64,000 nt of DNA from Christensenella sp. (GTDB taxonomy: Bacteria; Bacillota; Clostridia; Christensenellales; CAG-917). The translations under genes and the position numbers were made by a program. Below, piece by piece: positions 56,764 to 64,000 of this stretch. A model generated the notes under the pieces. It was given only the letters and a program-made list of their open reading frames with translations. It had not been told where the DNA came from and did no database searches. The stretch lies in contig CP091723.1 of the NCBI GenBank assembly GCA_022009775.1, forward strand, positions 1,178,001 to 1,242,000. Direction: 5' to 3'. Each line of letters starts with the position of its first letter. The stretch's first letter is position 1.

Positions 56764-59700
56764 ACGAGACCAACAAAGCGTTTAGCGCCCAAAACGAAAA
56801 GAGACTTGAAATTCTCAAGGACGAAAAAGGCAGACTTCTTCTCACCGACGACCAAAAGAAAGCGGTGCTCGAAAAAGGACGTATTCTCGTGTCGGCTTCG
56901 GCAGGTTCGGGCAAGACTTCCACGATGGTGAAGCGCATAATTCTTATGGTTGCAGAAGGTGCGTCTTTAAAAAATCTTCTCATACTCGTCTACAACAACG
57001 CGGCGGCGGACGAACTGAAAGAAAGACTGCATCAGGAACTTTTCCGGGCGGCGTGCGCGTCAAGCGGAGAAGTGCGAGACAGATTCAGAAAAGAACTCGA
57101 CGAAATGCCGTTTTGCCATATATGTACGATACACGCATTTTGCCAGTCGCTTATAAGGGAAAATTTTGACAAACTCGGATTGTCTCCTACGTTTGAAGTG
57201 CTTGACGAGACCGCACACGAGACTTACGTCAACAAAGCGCTTGACGAGACCATTGCGCAGTACGCGGCGGCGGGAGACGAAACGTTTTGCGACCTTGCCG
57301 AGATATTCTCGCAATCTAGAAAAGACGACAATCTCAAAAATGCGATAAAGAAGATATACAGCCTTATCGAAATTCAACCCGACGAAAAAGAATTTGAAAA
57401 ATGCGTTGCCGATTGCTACGACTCGTACGAGAACAGCAGATTTTTCGATATTCTCGGCGAGTATTATTCCAAATTTTTTACGAAAGCGCAAAGTGTGATA
57501 AATCCGCTTTTCAACGTGCTTTCGGCAATGCAGAACAACGGAAAATACGGAGATTCCGTCGCAAATCTTATAAGCGTTTGCGACAGAATAGTCTCTGCGG
57601 ACAGCCTTAAAAAAGCGTGTTCGATCGCAAGAGCGTACGAAAAAGTTGCGGCGAGAATTCCTGCCAAAGCAAGCGACGAAGACAAGGCAACCGTCACGTA
57701 CGCAAAGGGCGTGATAAAACAAATCGAAGAAGTGCTTGACGAGATGGCGAATATCTTCGACAATCTCGATTCGTTTGCCGTATATCACGAGCAAAACGGC
57801 GTATACGTGAGAAAACTCACGGAAATCGCAGGCACGTTTGCAAAGAAACTTCAATCGCTCAAACAAGAAGACGACGTGTTGTCGTTTGAAGATTTGCAAC
57901 ACAAGGCGATGGAACTTTTGTCGCACGACGAGTACGGACTTGCCGACGCTTTCGATGCGGTGTTCGTTGACGAGTATCAGGACGTCAATCCCACGCAGGA
58001 AGCAATCATAGAGAAACTCGTTAAAGGGGAGTGCTTTATGGTTGGGGACGTAAAACAAAGCATATACGGTTTTCGCCTTGCAGACCCTGCGATATTCATA
58101 TCTCGTCAACAGAAGTATTCTGCTTTCGGCAACAAAGACGGGTTGAACGTCTATTTCAATCACAATTTCAGAAGCGCGTACAGAATTCTCAAATTCGTCA
58201 ACGACGTTTTCGACGTGGTGATGACAAAAAAGAGCGCGGACATAAACTACAAATCGGACGCGCGTTTCGAACTTGCATCCATACCGCCCGTAACGCTAGA
58301 CGGCGTGTCTCCCGAAGGATACGTGCAAGTGCATTTGTTTACTAAATCGAAATCCGAAAGCGAGAGCGCAAACGGTCTTTACGACGTGACGAAAGAGAGA
58401 TTCGACGACGATGACGAAGACGGCGGAAGCGCGGCGTTCAGAGAAGGGAAATTTATCGCAATCGAGATAAAAACGCTTGTCGGCAGAGCGAAAGGCGTTG
58501 ACGAAAACGGCAACGGAAAATATATCGGATACGGAGATATTGCGGTGTTGTTCCGCAATCGATCGAACTCCGCAATAGAAATCGTAAAAGTGCTGAAAGA
58601 CGAAGGTATACCGGTGTCGGAAGGCTCGTTCGTGCGTTCGGCGTCGTTGCCCGAAAGAGAAATTATGTGCTTTATGCGTACTCTCGACAATCCCAGACAA
58701 GACGTGCCGTTTGCGGGTTTTTTGTTGTCGTTTTTCGGCGGATACGACGAGAGCGAACTTGCAAAAATAGCGTCGGAAAGCGGAGAATGTTTTTACGATA
58801 AATTTGTGGCGTGCGCACTCGGAAACGACGATTTGGCGACAAAGGCAAAGTCAACGCTTGCTTTGCTTGAAAAATACAGACTCAAAGCGTCGTTTGAGAG
58901 CGTGAGCGAACTAATGAACGACGCGGTTGCCGAGTTTTGCTACGACGCGTATTTGATGCGCACGGGCGAAGGCAACGTTACGGGACTTAAAGGCTTTATA
59001 CGCAGTGCGGCGGAGAGCGAACAATCGCTTGGAAAATTCGTCGAAGACTACGTCGAAGGCGCAAACGAGACGAGAGACGGCGGCGGCGAAGACAGAGTTG
59101 CAATCAGCACGTTCCACGGATACAAAGGACTTGAAAGCCCGATAGTTTTCGTTGCCGATTGCGCGGTACAATTCAAGCGCGATTCCGCCACGGGAGACCT
59201 TATCGCGACGGGCAAAGGTTTCGGAGACAGCGACCTTGAAAACAAGAAAAACAACAAGGGACTTGTCGGAATGAATTATTTCGACGTCGACAACAAAACC
59301 AAAACGAAACTTACGCTTTCGAAACTTGCCGTAGAGAAGAGCATAAAAGACAATCAACTGAAAGAAGAGATCCGCTTGTTTTACGTTGCGCTAACGAGAG
59401 CGAAACAACTTATGTATATCACTGCAACCGTGTCGGACGCAAAAGCGAAAGAGTTCGGACAAAGCGCGAAACTTACGGGCGCCGGTTGCGCACTCGATTT
59501 CATATCTCAGGCAGTTGCAGATGGCGCACAAGTGCCCGTGTTTAGACATAGTGCTCAAGACGTCGAGATTGACGGAGCGGCGCAAAACGTCGTTGCGGGC
59601 AAATGTAACGAAGAAGTGAAAGAGAAAATCGCCGCGGCACAGGCGTTCAAGTATCCGCACGAAGAAGCGACGACTCTTGCGATGAAATACAGCGTATCGG

Positions 59701-60245
59701 CTCTTGACAGCATAGACGAAGAGACGGTGAGAATTTACGAAGAAGCGGCAAAAATCGGCACGGCGTATCACAAGGTTATGCAGTATATCGATTATTTCGT
59801 AAACACCGAAAGTCAGGTGCAAGCCGCAATAGACGATATGGTGGCAAGAAACGTTCTCACCGAAGAAGAAAGAACCGTCGTAAACCCGAAAGACATATTG
59901 CGTTGCCTTGAAAGCGACGTTATGGCAATCGCACGCGAAGCTGAAAAGAAAGGCAGATGTCACAGGGAACAATCCTTTATGATGTATAAGCCGGCGTGCG
60001 AAGTGTCGGACGGATTTACGTCGCAGGACAGAGTTCTCGTTCAGGGCGTCATAGACCTTTTCATCAACGACGACGTGAAGATAATAGTCGATTTCAAGAA
60101 CTCGCTTTTAAGAGACGAAGAAACCGTGAAAAAGTATAAAAAGCAACTTTATCTATACAAATCGGCAGTTGAAAGTGTGATTTGTGCAAAAATCGATAGA
60201 GTTGTGCTTTATTCGTTCAAGAGCGGCAAAACGATGGATTTGTAA
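56760..60245 (+). CDS. addA: ATP-dependent helicase/nuclease subunit A AddA
   Basis: UvrD-like helicase with a C-terminal nuclease, partner of AddB in double-strand break repair. The 1161 residues contain Walker A LVSASAGSGKTSTMVKRI, FVDEYQDVNPTQEAII (motif II), GDVKQSIYGFRLADP (motif III), STFHGYKGLESPIVFV, and LFYVALTRAKQLMYI (motif VI). The nuclease is at the end: GVIDLFINDDVKIIVDFKNS and KKQLYLYKSAVES. It is intact and of normal size. The start overlaps the addB stop (ATGA), so the subunits are translationally coupled. A hairpin terminator follows. Confidence 0.96.
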   Translation: MNETNKAFSAQNEKRLEILKDEKGRLLLTDDQKKAVLEKGRILVSASAGSGKTSTMVKRIILMVAEGASLKNLLILVYNNAAADELKERLHQELFRAACASSGEVRDRFRKELDEMPFCHICTIHAFCQSLIRENFDKLGLSPTFEVLDETAHETYVNKALDETIAQYAAAGDETFCDLAEIFSQSRKDDNLKNAIKKIYSLIEIQPDEKEFEKCVADCYDSYENSRFFDILGEYYSKFFTKAQSVINPLFNVLSAMQNNGKYGDSVANLISVCDRIVSADSLKKACSIARAYEKVAARIPAKASDEDKATVTYAKGVIKQIEEVLDEMANIFDNLDSFAVYHEQNGVYVRKLTEIAGTFAKKLQSLKQEDDVLSFEDLQHKAMELLSHDEYGLADAFDAVFVDEYQDVNPTQEAIIEKLVKGECFMVGDVKQSIYGFRLADPAIFISRQQKYSAFGNKDGLNVYFNHNFRSAYRILKFVNDVFDVVMTKKSADINYKSDARFELASIPPVTLDGVSPEGYVQVHLFTKSKSESESANGLYDVTKERFDDDDEDGGSAAFREGKFIAIEIKTLVGRAKGVDENGNGKYIGYGDIAVLFRNRSNSAIEIVKVLKDEGIPVSEGSFVRSASLPEREIMCFMRTLDNPRQDVPFAGFLLSFFGGYDESELAKIASESGECFYDKFVACALGNDDLATKAKSTLALLEKYRLKASFESVSELMNDAVAEFCYDAYLMRTGEGNVTGLKGFIRSAAESEQSLGKFVEDYVEGANETRDGGGEDRVAISTFHGYKGLESPIVFVADCAVQFKRDSATGDLIATGKGFGDSDLENKKNNKGLVGMNYFDVDNKTKTKLTLSKLAVEKSIKDNQLKEEIRLFYVALTRAKQLMYITATVSDAKAKEFGQSAKLTGAGCALDFISQAVADGAQVPVFRHSAQDVEIDGAAQNVVAGKCNEEVKEKIAAAQAFKYPHEEATTLAMKYSVSALDSIDEETVRIYEEAAKIGTAYHKVMQYIDYFVNTESQVQAAIDDMVARNVLTEEERTVVNPKDILRCLESDVMAIAREAEKKGRCHREQSFMMYKPACEVSDGFTSQDRVLVQGVIDLFINDDVKIIVDFKNSLLRDEETVKKYKKQLYLYKSAVESVICAKIDRVVLYSFKSGKTMDL

Positions 60246-60262
60246 AAAGCGAAGACGGTATA

Positions 60263-60308
60263 AGCGCGTCATAACGCTGCAAAACGCAGGTTGTGGCGCG
60301 CTTTTGTG
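60263..60308 (+). terminator. Terminator after addA
   Basis: Long imperfect stem: AAGCGCG and inner CTGC pair with GCAG and CGCGCTT around AAAA, followed by TTTTGTG. Confidence 0.65.
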
Positions 60309-60428
60309 TATATTAAAGTGACGAAACATTAAAAAAATGCGACAAATGTTTTGTTATTATCTTGATTTTTTTGTGTATTGTATGTATAATCATAGAGATA
60401 ATTTGTATTCGATATAGGAGGCGTGCTT

Positions 60429-62066
60429 GTGGAATTTTTTGAAAAAGCATTCAATTGGCTTGCGGAACTCTCTTCCAAAATGCCCGCTATCGATTTCAAA
60501 ACGTATTTTATCGTCGTCGTTGCCGTGATTGTCGGCATCGGCGTTATAGTTGCGCTTACTTATTTCGGCTCTCGTGCTCGCAAGCTCATCGGCGCAAGCA
60601 AAAAAATCGAAAAATATCTTGCAAACGTTGACCAGGTTGACGACGACAACGTGAGCGATTTCACGGCACATTGCTTCTCGTCAAAAGCACCGCAACCTTT
60701 GCGCGACAGTTGGGTGCAATATCTCGGCGTGAGATTCGGCTATCCGAGCGACGTCGTCAGCGACGGAAACGTGTACGAAAAAGTCGTGAAGAAAAACAAG
60801 GACTATCGCTCGGGCATTTATCTTGCAATCGCGCTTCTCGTTCTCGGTTTTTTCGCATTTTGGGGATTCGGCACGCTTACGGCAAACGAAATGGGCGTGA
60901 TTCATTTCGTCGGACTTGTCGCAATAGCAGTCGTTTTTCTCGTGCTTATCATAATCAACCGCAAACAATCGAAAAAATGTCTCGAAGTGTTTGAAGATAT
61001 GCAGGAAGACCTTGACGCAAAAGTCAATCTTCAGGTTGAAAGCAATTATGCGACGGATTCGTCACCGCTTGCCGAACTTTCGGGTATGGTTGAAGAAATC
61101 ATCGCTCGCAACACCGCAAAGGCGGTTGACGCAGAGCAGGAATACGCGCTCGAACAGACGCCTATCGAAGCACTTATAGAAGAGAAGACGGAAGAAGAAA
61201 AATCCGCTCAAATCGAAGAAGAAAGTGCGACTGAAACTCTTGACGAAGAAGACGGCACGGTTGAACAAACCATAGACGAACTTATAGCAAGCGAGCCGCA
61301 AGGCGCAGACGAAGAGCCTGTTCAAGTCGAAGAGCAAGCGGACGAACAAACGGACGAAGTTGCGGACGAAGAGCCTGTCGAAGACACGGACGAAACCGTT
61401 GAAGAAGAACCCGTTCAAGACGAAGAGACGGAAGAAACCGAAGAAGTTGAAGAACCTGTCATAGACGAGCAAGTCGAAGAAGAACCCGTTGCGGAAGAAT
61501 CTGTCGAAGAACCTGCAGAAGAGTCTGAACCTGTCGAAGATACGGAAACGGAAGCGGTCGAAGAGACAGTCGAAGAGTCTGAAGAGCAAGAAAGCGAAGA
61601 GTCTCCTGTCGAAGAAAGCACGGAAGAAGTCAAAGAACAAGAAACAGAATCCGTGGACGAAGCAACTGACGATTCCGAAAGCGAACAAGAAGAAATTGCA
61701 GAAGACGAAGATGTGAAAACGGCAGAGACTGAAGACCCTGTCGATGACGTTGAAAACGAAGACGCGGAAGAAACCGACGAAAACGAAGACGGCGAAGAAA
61801 CGCAAGCGGAAGACGAAGAACCCGAAGTGGTGTACGTCGTTGACGGAGACGAAGACGACGATGAACACGTTAAGCCCGCAAAACTCGTCAAATTGCCCAA
61901 TCTCGTCGATTATATGCTCTCAAAGAACATGCCAAGAGCAATGAAGATTCAGATCGCAACAATGCTTATCGGCACGTACAAGAAGTTTGAAAACAGCAAG
62001 GAAGACCGCAAAATCGTCGTGGGTTGTCTCGCAAAGGTTATGCGCGACTTGCAAGAAAACAAGTGA
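60429..62066 (+). CDS. Membrane protein with long acidic domain and a conserved C-terminal domain
   Basis: Unrecognised 545-residue protein. Its parts are: one span at about 22-46 (TYFIVVVAVIVGIGVIVALT); a soluble stretch; two spans at about 136-178 (YLAIALLVLGFFAFWGFGTL, then VGLVAIAVVFLVLIII); a roughly 250-residue acidic low-complexity region of Glu, Val, Pro, Thr and Asp; and a folded C-terminal domain of about 80 residues beginning VVYVVDG and containing VKPAKLVKLPNLVDYMLS. That last domain recurs in the next gene. I start at GTG 60429 because GGAGG (60417-60421) is seven bases upstream; GTG 60423 would be too close. The acidic part is probably disordered and cytosolic. Function unknown. 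Confidence 0.75.
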   Translation: MEFFEKAFNWLAELSSKMPAIDFKTYFIVVVAVIVGIGVIVALTYFGSRARKLIGASKKIEKYLANVDQVDDDNVSDFTAHCFSSKAPQPLRDSWVQYLGVRFGYPSDVVSDGNVYEKVVKKNKDYRSGIYLAIALLVLGFFAFWGFGTLTANEMGVIHFVGLVAIAVVFLVLIIINRKQSKKCLEVFEDMQEDLDAKVNLQVESNYATDSSPLAELSGMVEEIIARNTAKAVDAEQEYALEQTPIEALIEEKTEEEKSAQIEEESATETLDEEDGTVEQTIDELIASEPQGADEEPVQVEEQADEQTDEVADEEPVEDTDETVEEEPVQDEETEETEEVEEPVIDEQVEEEPVAEESVEEPAEESEPVEDTETEAVEETVEESEEQESEESPVEESTEEVKEQETESVDEATDDSESEQEEIAEDEDVKTAETEDPVDDVENEDAEETDENEDGEETQAEDEEPEVVYVVDGDEDDDEHVKPAKLVKLPNLVDYMLSKNMPRAMKIQIATMLIGTYKKFENSKEDRKIVVGCLAKVMRDLQENK

Positions 62067-62174
62067 ACGTAAATATAATATCGTGACTAAAATTTTTGTA
62101 TAAACAAAAACAAGTTCAGTCGGGGGACTTTATTTGCCGACGCTACAATAAAAACATATTGTGAGGATTGTAAG

Positions 62175-62914
62175 ATGTTTGGAAAGAAGAAAAAAAACAA
62201 GCGCAACTTGAAGCAGAACGTGCAAAACAACTCGCTCTGGAACAAGAGCAGGCTGCAAAGCAGCATCCTGTAGAAGAGCCGAAGCCTGAAGAAGAGAAAA
62301 TCTTCCTTGAAAGCGAAATCATCGAAGACGACGACACCGCACAAGAAGGCGAACTCGAAGCGGTTGCGTACGCTGAAAAACAAGATAAAGGCGAAGATCT
62401 CGTTGCCGTGCCCGTTGACGACGTAGTCGAAGAAAAGACTGAGCAACAGGCAGAGACCGTCGAAGATGTCAAGAGCGAAGAAACGCCCGTACAAGAAGAG
62501 ATTGAACAATCCGAGCAAGTCGAAACGCCTGCTCCCGAAACCGTTGAAGACGAAAAAGTCGAAGAGACGGTGGACGAAGATGCGCAAGAAACCAAAGAAA
62601 CGGAAGAAAATGAAGACGAGCATGTCGAAGAAGAATCCGCAGTCGAGCAAGGCGCAACCGACGAACAACAGGAAGAAATTGTTTACGTCGTGGACGGACC
62701 GGAAGAAGACGACGAAATCGTCAAACCCGCAAAACTCGTCAAGTTGCCCAATCTCGTCGATTATATGCTTTCGCTCAACATGTCCAAGCAGATGAAGATG
62801 AACGTCGCCATGCTTCTTCTTTCCGCATACAAGAAATATAAAGACATTCCCGAAGAGAGAAAGATTATCGTCAAGTGCATGGCAAAGATTATGCAAGCAC
62901 TCGTTCAAGGCTGA
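62175..62914 (+). CDS. Acidic soluble paralogue sharing the C-terminal domain (one-base frameshift)
   Basis: Unrecognised protein. After adding one A to A8 (62190-62197) it reads MFGKKKKKQAQLEAERAKQL, a basic start and coiled-coil-like charged helix. An acidic low-complexity region follows (about 60-165), then the same C-terminal domain as the previous gene: IVYVVDGPEEDDEIVKPAKL and LVKLPNLVDYMLSLN onward; 246 residues in all. Unlike its neighbour it has no membrane span. GAGG precedes the ATG. The two genes are 108 bases apart and probably arose by duplication with loss or gain of the membrane part. A strong terminator follows. Confidence 0.72.
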
Positions 62915-62940
62915 TATAAGCGCGGCTAAAAGTGATTTGA

Positions 62941-62976
62941 AAGACCCAAGCCGAGAAATCGGTTTGGGTCTTTTTG
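62941..62976 (+). terminator. Terminator after the acidic paralogue gene
   Basis: Fourteen-base stem AAGACCCAAGCCGA/TCGGTTTGGGTCTT with a GAAA loop and T run. From here to about 63240 the sequence is AT-rich and no gene is seen. Confidence 0.9.
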
Positions 62977-63244
62977 TCTGTTTATATGTTTATTATTGGA
63001 AATAATTATTCAAAATACACCGATAGATTATCGGTTGTACAAAGAATCGTGTAAAAATCGGAAGCGAAATCTTCAATTTTTTAATGACGTCCTTATCGTA
63101 ACTTTTGTGTCGGAAAAGGTATTCTATTGACTTTTATTCTTGTTCTATAAAGAATGCAATACGGTCTTGCGAATTGACGAATATGCGGATAGAATGACGG
63201 TTTTTTATATGTGGATAAAAGGCGGATGCTTTTGTGCGACAATG

Positions 63245-63272
63245 AAAAAGTCGGCTGATATGCCGACTTTTT
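63245..63272. terminator. Terminator of the CorA-family gene
   Basis: Stem AAAAAGTCGGC/GCCGACTTTTT with a six-base loop, downstream of the minus-strand stop at 63325. Confidence 0.85.
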
Positions 63273-63324
63273 GAAGATATTATCAGACGATAAGTTTGCA
63301 ATTCGATGACGGTTTTGCACTTCG

Positions 63325-64000
63325 TTATTTGAGCATCTTCTTTTTTATGAAGACGATGATGAGCGCAATGCAGATAAGCACGTTTATTCCGACAACAACC
63401 CAGAAGCCCCATTGCTGACCTTCAAACGGAACGCCCGTGTTCATGCCCCAAAGAGCCGCAATCATAGCAGGGGTGTCGACCAAAAGCGTGAGCACCGTGA
63501 GCGTCTTCATAACGACGTTAAGGTTGTTTGAAATGATGGAAGCGTAAGTGTCCATCGTGCCCGACAAAATGTCTCTGTATATGTTTGACATCTCGATTGC
63601 CTGACGGTTTTCGATGAGAACGTCGTCCCAAAGGTCTTCGTCTTCTTCAAAGAATTTCACAAGGCGCGGCACTTTGTCGAGAACGGCGGTGTTTGAACGA
63701 AGAGAAGTGGAAAAGTACACGAGTGATTTTTTCAAGAGAAAGCATCTCGATGAGACCTTCGTTTTTCATTGCCTTTTCAAGTTCCGCCTGAACGCGCTGA
63801 CTTGCTCTGTCTATCTGTTTAAGGTATTGCAGATATTTCTTTGCTATGACGTATTGCAGTTGAAGAAGGAATCTCGTGCGTTTGTGAATGTTGAAATCTT
63901 TGACGTATCTGCCTGCCATAAGGTCGTAGATGATTGACGTTTCGTTAAGACAAACGGTGATTATCGTATTTTCGTTTGAGATAAAACCGAAAGGCAGGGT
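63325..64000 (-). CDS. CorA-family divalent cation transporter, partial (one-base frameshift)
   Basis: C-terminal 224 residues of a CorA/MIT-type Mg2+ or Co2+ channel; the N-terminus lies beyond the right edge of the window. The cytosolic long helix is visible (KRTRFLLQLQYVIAKKYLQY, IDRASQRVQAELEKAMKNEG). TM1 ends in the signature GMN within MIAALWGMNTGVPFEG, and TM2 follows (FWVVVGINVLICIALIIVFI), ending KKKMLK. A T6 on the plus strand (63727-63732) should be T5, giving MLSLEKSLVYFSTSLRSN in one frame. In phase it remains open to base 64000. Ion preference cannot be told from this part. Confidence 0.9.

Noticed and set aside
61062..61868. Long open frame opposite the acidic coding region at 61-62 kb
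   Set aside because: Phe/Arg-rich shadow of GAA-biased codons in the real gene on the plus strand.
7662..63732. Programmed ribosomal frameshifting as the explanation for the split genes
   Set aside because: The sites share no slippery heptamer plus pseudoknot, occur in both directions and in families never known to frameshift, and track homopolymers; indel error is simpler.
1..64000. Search for tRNA and rRNA genes, prophage genes and insertion-sequence transposases
   Set aside because: No TTCGA-type T-arm with matching acceptor stems, no rRNA signature and no transposase, integrase or phage structural protein was recognised.

Overview
The window reads as a chromosomal segment of a Bacillota (Firmicutes) bacterium, probably an uncultured anaerobic Clostridia lineage. 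Supporting signs are a CdaA-type diadenylate cyclase, AddAB instead of RecBCD, a CIRCE operator at clpB, TPP and THF (folate) riboswitches, a Cys-type sulfatase with an anaerobic sulfatase-maturase homologue, and consensus sigma-A promoters. The exact taxon cannot be read from the sequence. No phage, plasmid, CRISPR, rRNA or tRNA genes were seen.

Layout. 0-3.5 kb: cdaA, a DUF1015 gene and aspartate kinase. 3.5-4.4 kb: a gene-free repeat island. 4.4-10.2 kb: two small tail-anchored winged-helix-like proteins, then uvrB and uvrA. 10.5-14.8 kb: an XRE regulator and a row of RNA/DNA maintenance genes (tcdA, THUMP RNA methyltransferase, dtd, low-Mr phosphatase, AlkD-like). 15.5-18.4 kb: a MacB-like ABC protein, followed by palindromic repeats and HU. 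19.5-22.9 kb: class III aminotransferase, class II aldolase, DUF1294. 23.1-30.2 kb (minus strand): DUF5058 membrane pair, TrkA-TrkH potassium uptake, membrane-anchored Cys-type sulfatase. 30.4-34.3 kb: a folate operon (folC, folE, folP, fused folB-folK) headed by a THF riboswitch. 34.5-40 kb: LOR protein, TPP-riboswitch-controlled ThiT-like transporter, MscL, CaCA antiporter, XRE regulator, thiamine pyrophosphokinase. 40.2-46.3 kb: lipase-like hydrolase, P1 peptidase, anSME-like radical SAM enzyme, ClpB. 46.5-51.2 kb: TetR regulator divergent from a heterodimeric ABC exporter. 51.7-60.2 kb: small unknown protein, lipoprotein, AddB and AddA. 60.4-62.9 kb: two paralogous acidic proteins sharing an unrecognised C-terminal domain. 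63.3-64 kb: a CorA-family transporter cut by the window edge.

Three window-wide patterns stand out. (1) Eighteen recognisable genes carry 24 inferred one-base frameshifts, mostly in homopolymers; restoring one base at each gives the family's normal length. The CDS spans given here join the pieces. Sequencing error is the most likely cause. (2) Four intergenic islands share mosaic repeats, including ~120 bp palindromes whose arms covary between copies and whose ends run into the stop codons of upstream genes. (3) Five genes (XRE at 38.9 kb, thiamine pyrophosphokinase, the unknown gene at 51.7 kb, the lipoprotein, addB) have promoters whose -10 box lies only 6-9 bases before the ATG and lack a Shine-Dalgarno sequence, which suggests leaderless mRNAs; other genes have clear ribosome binding sites.
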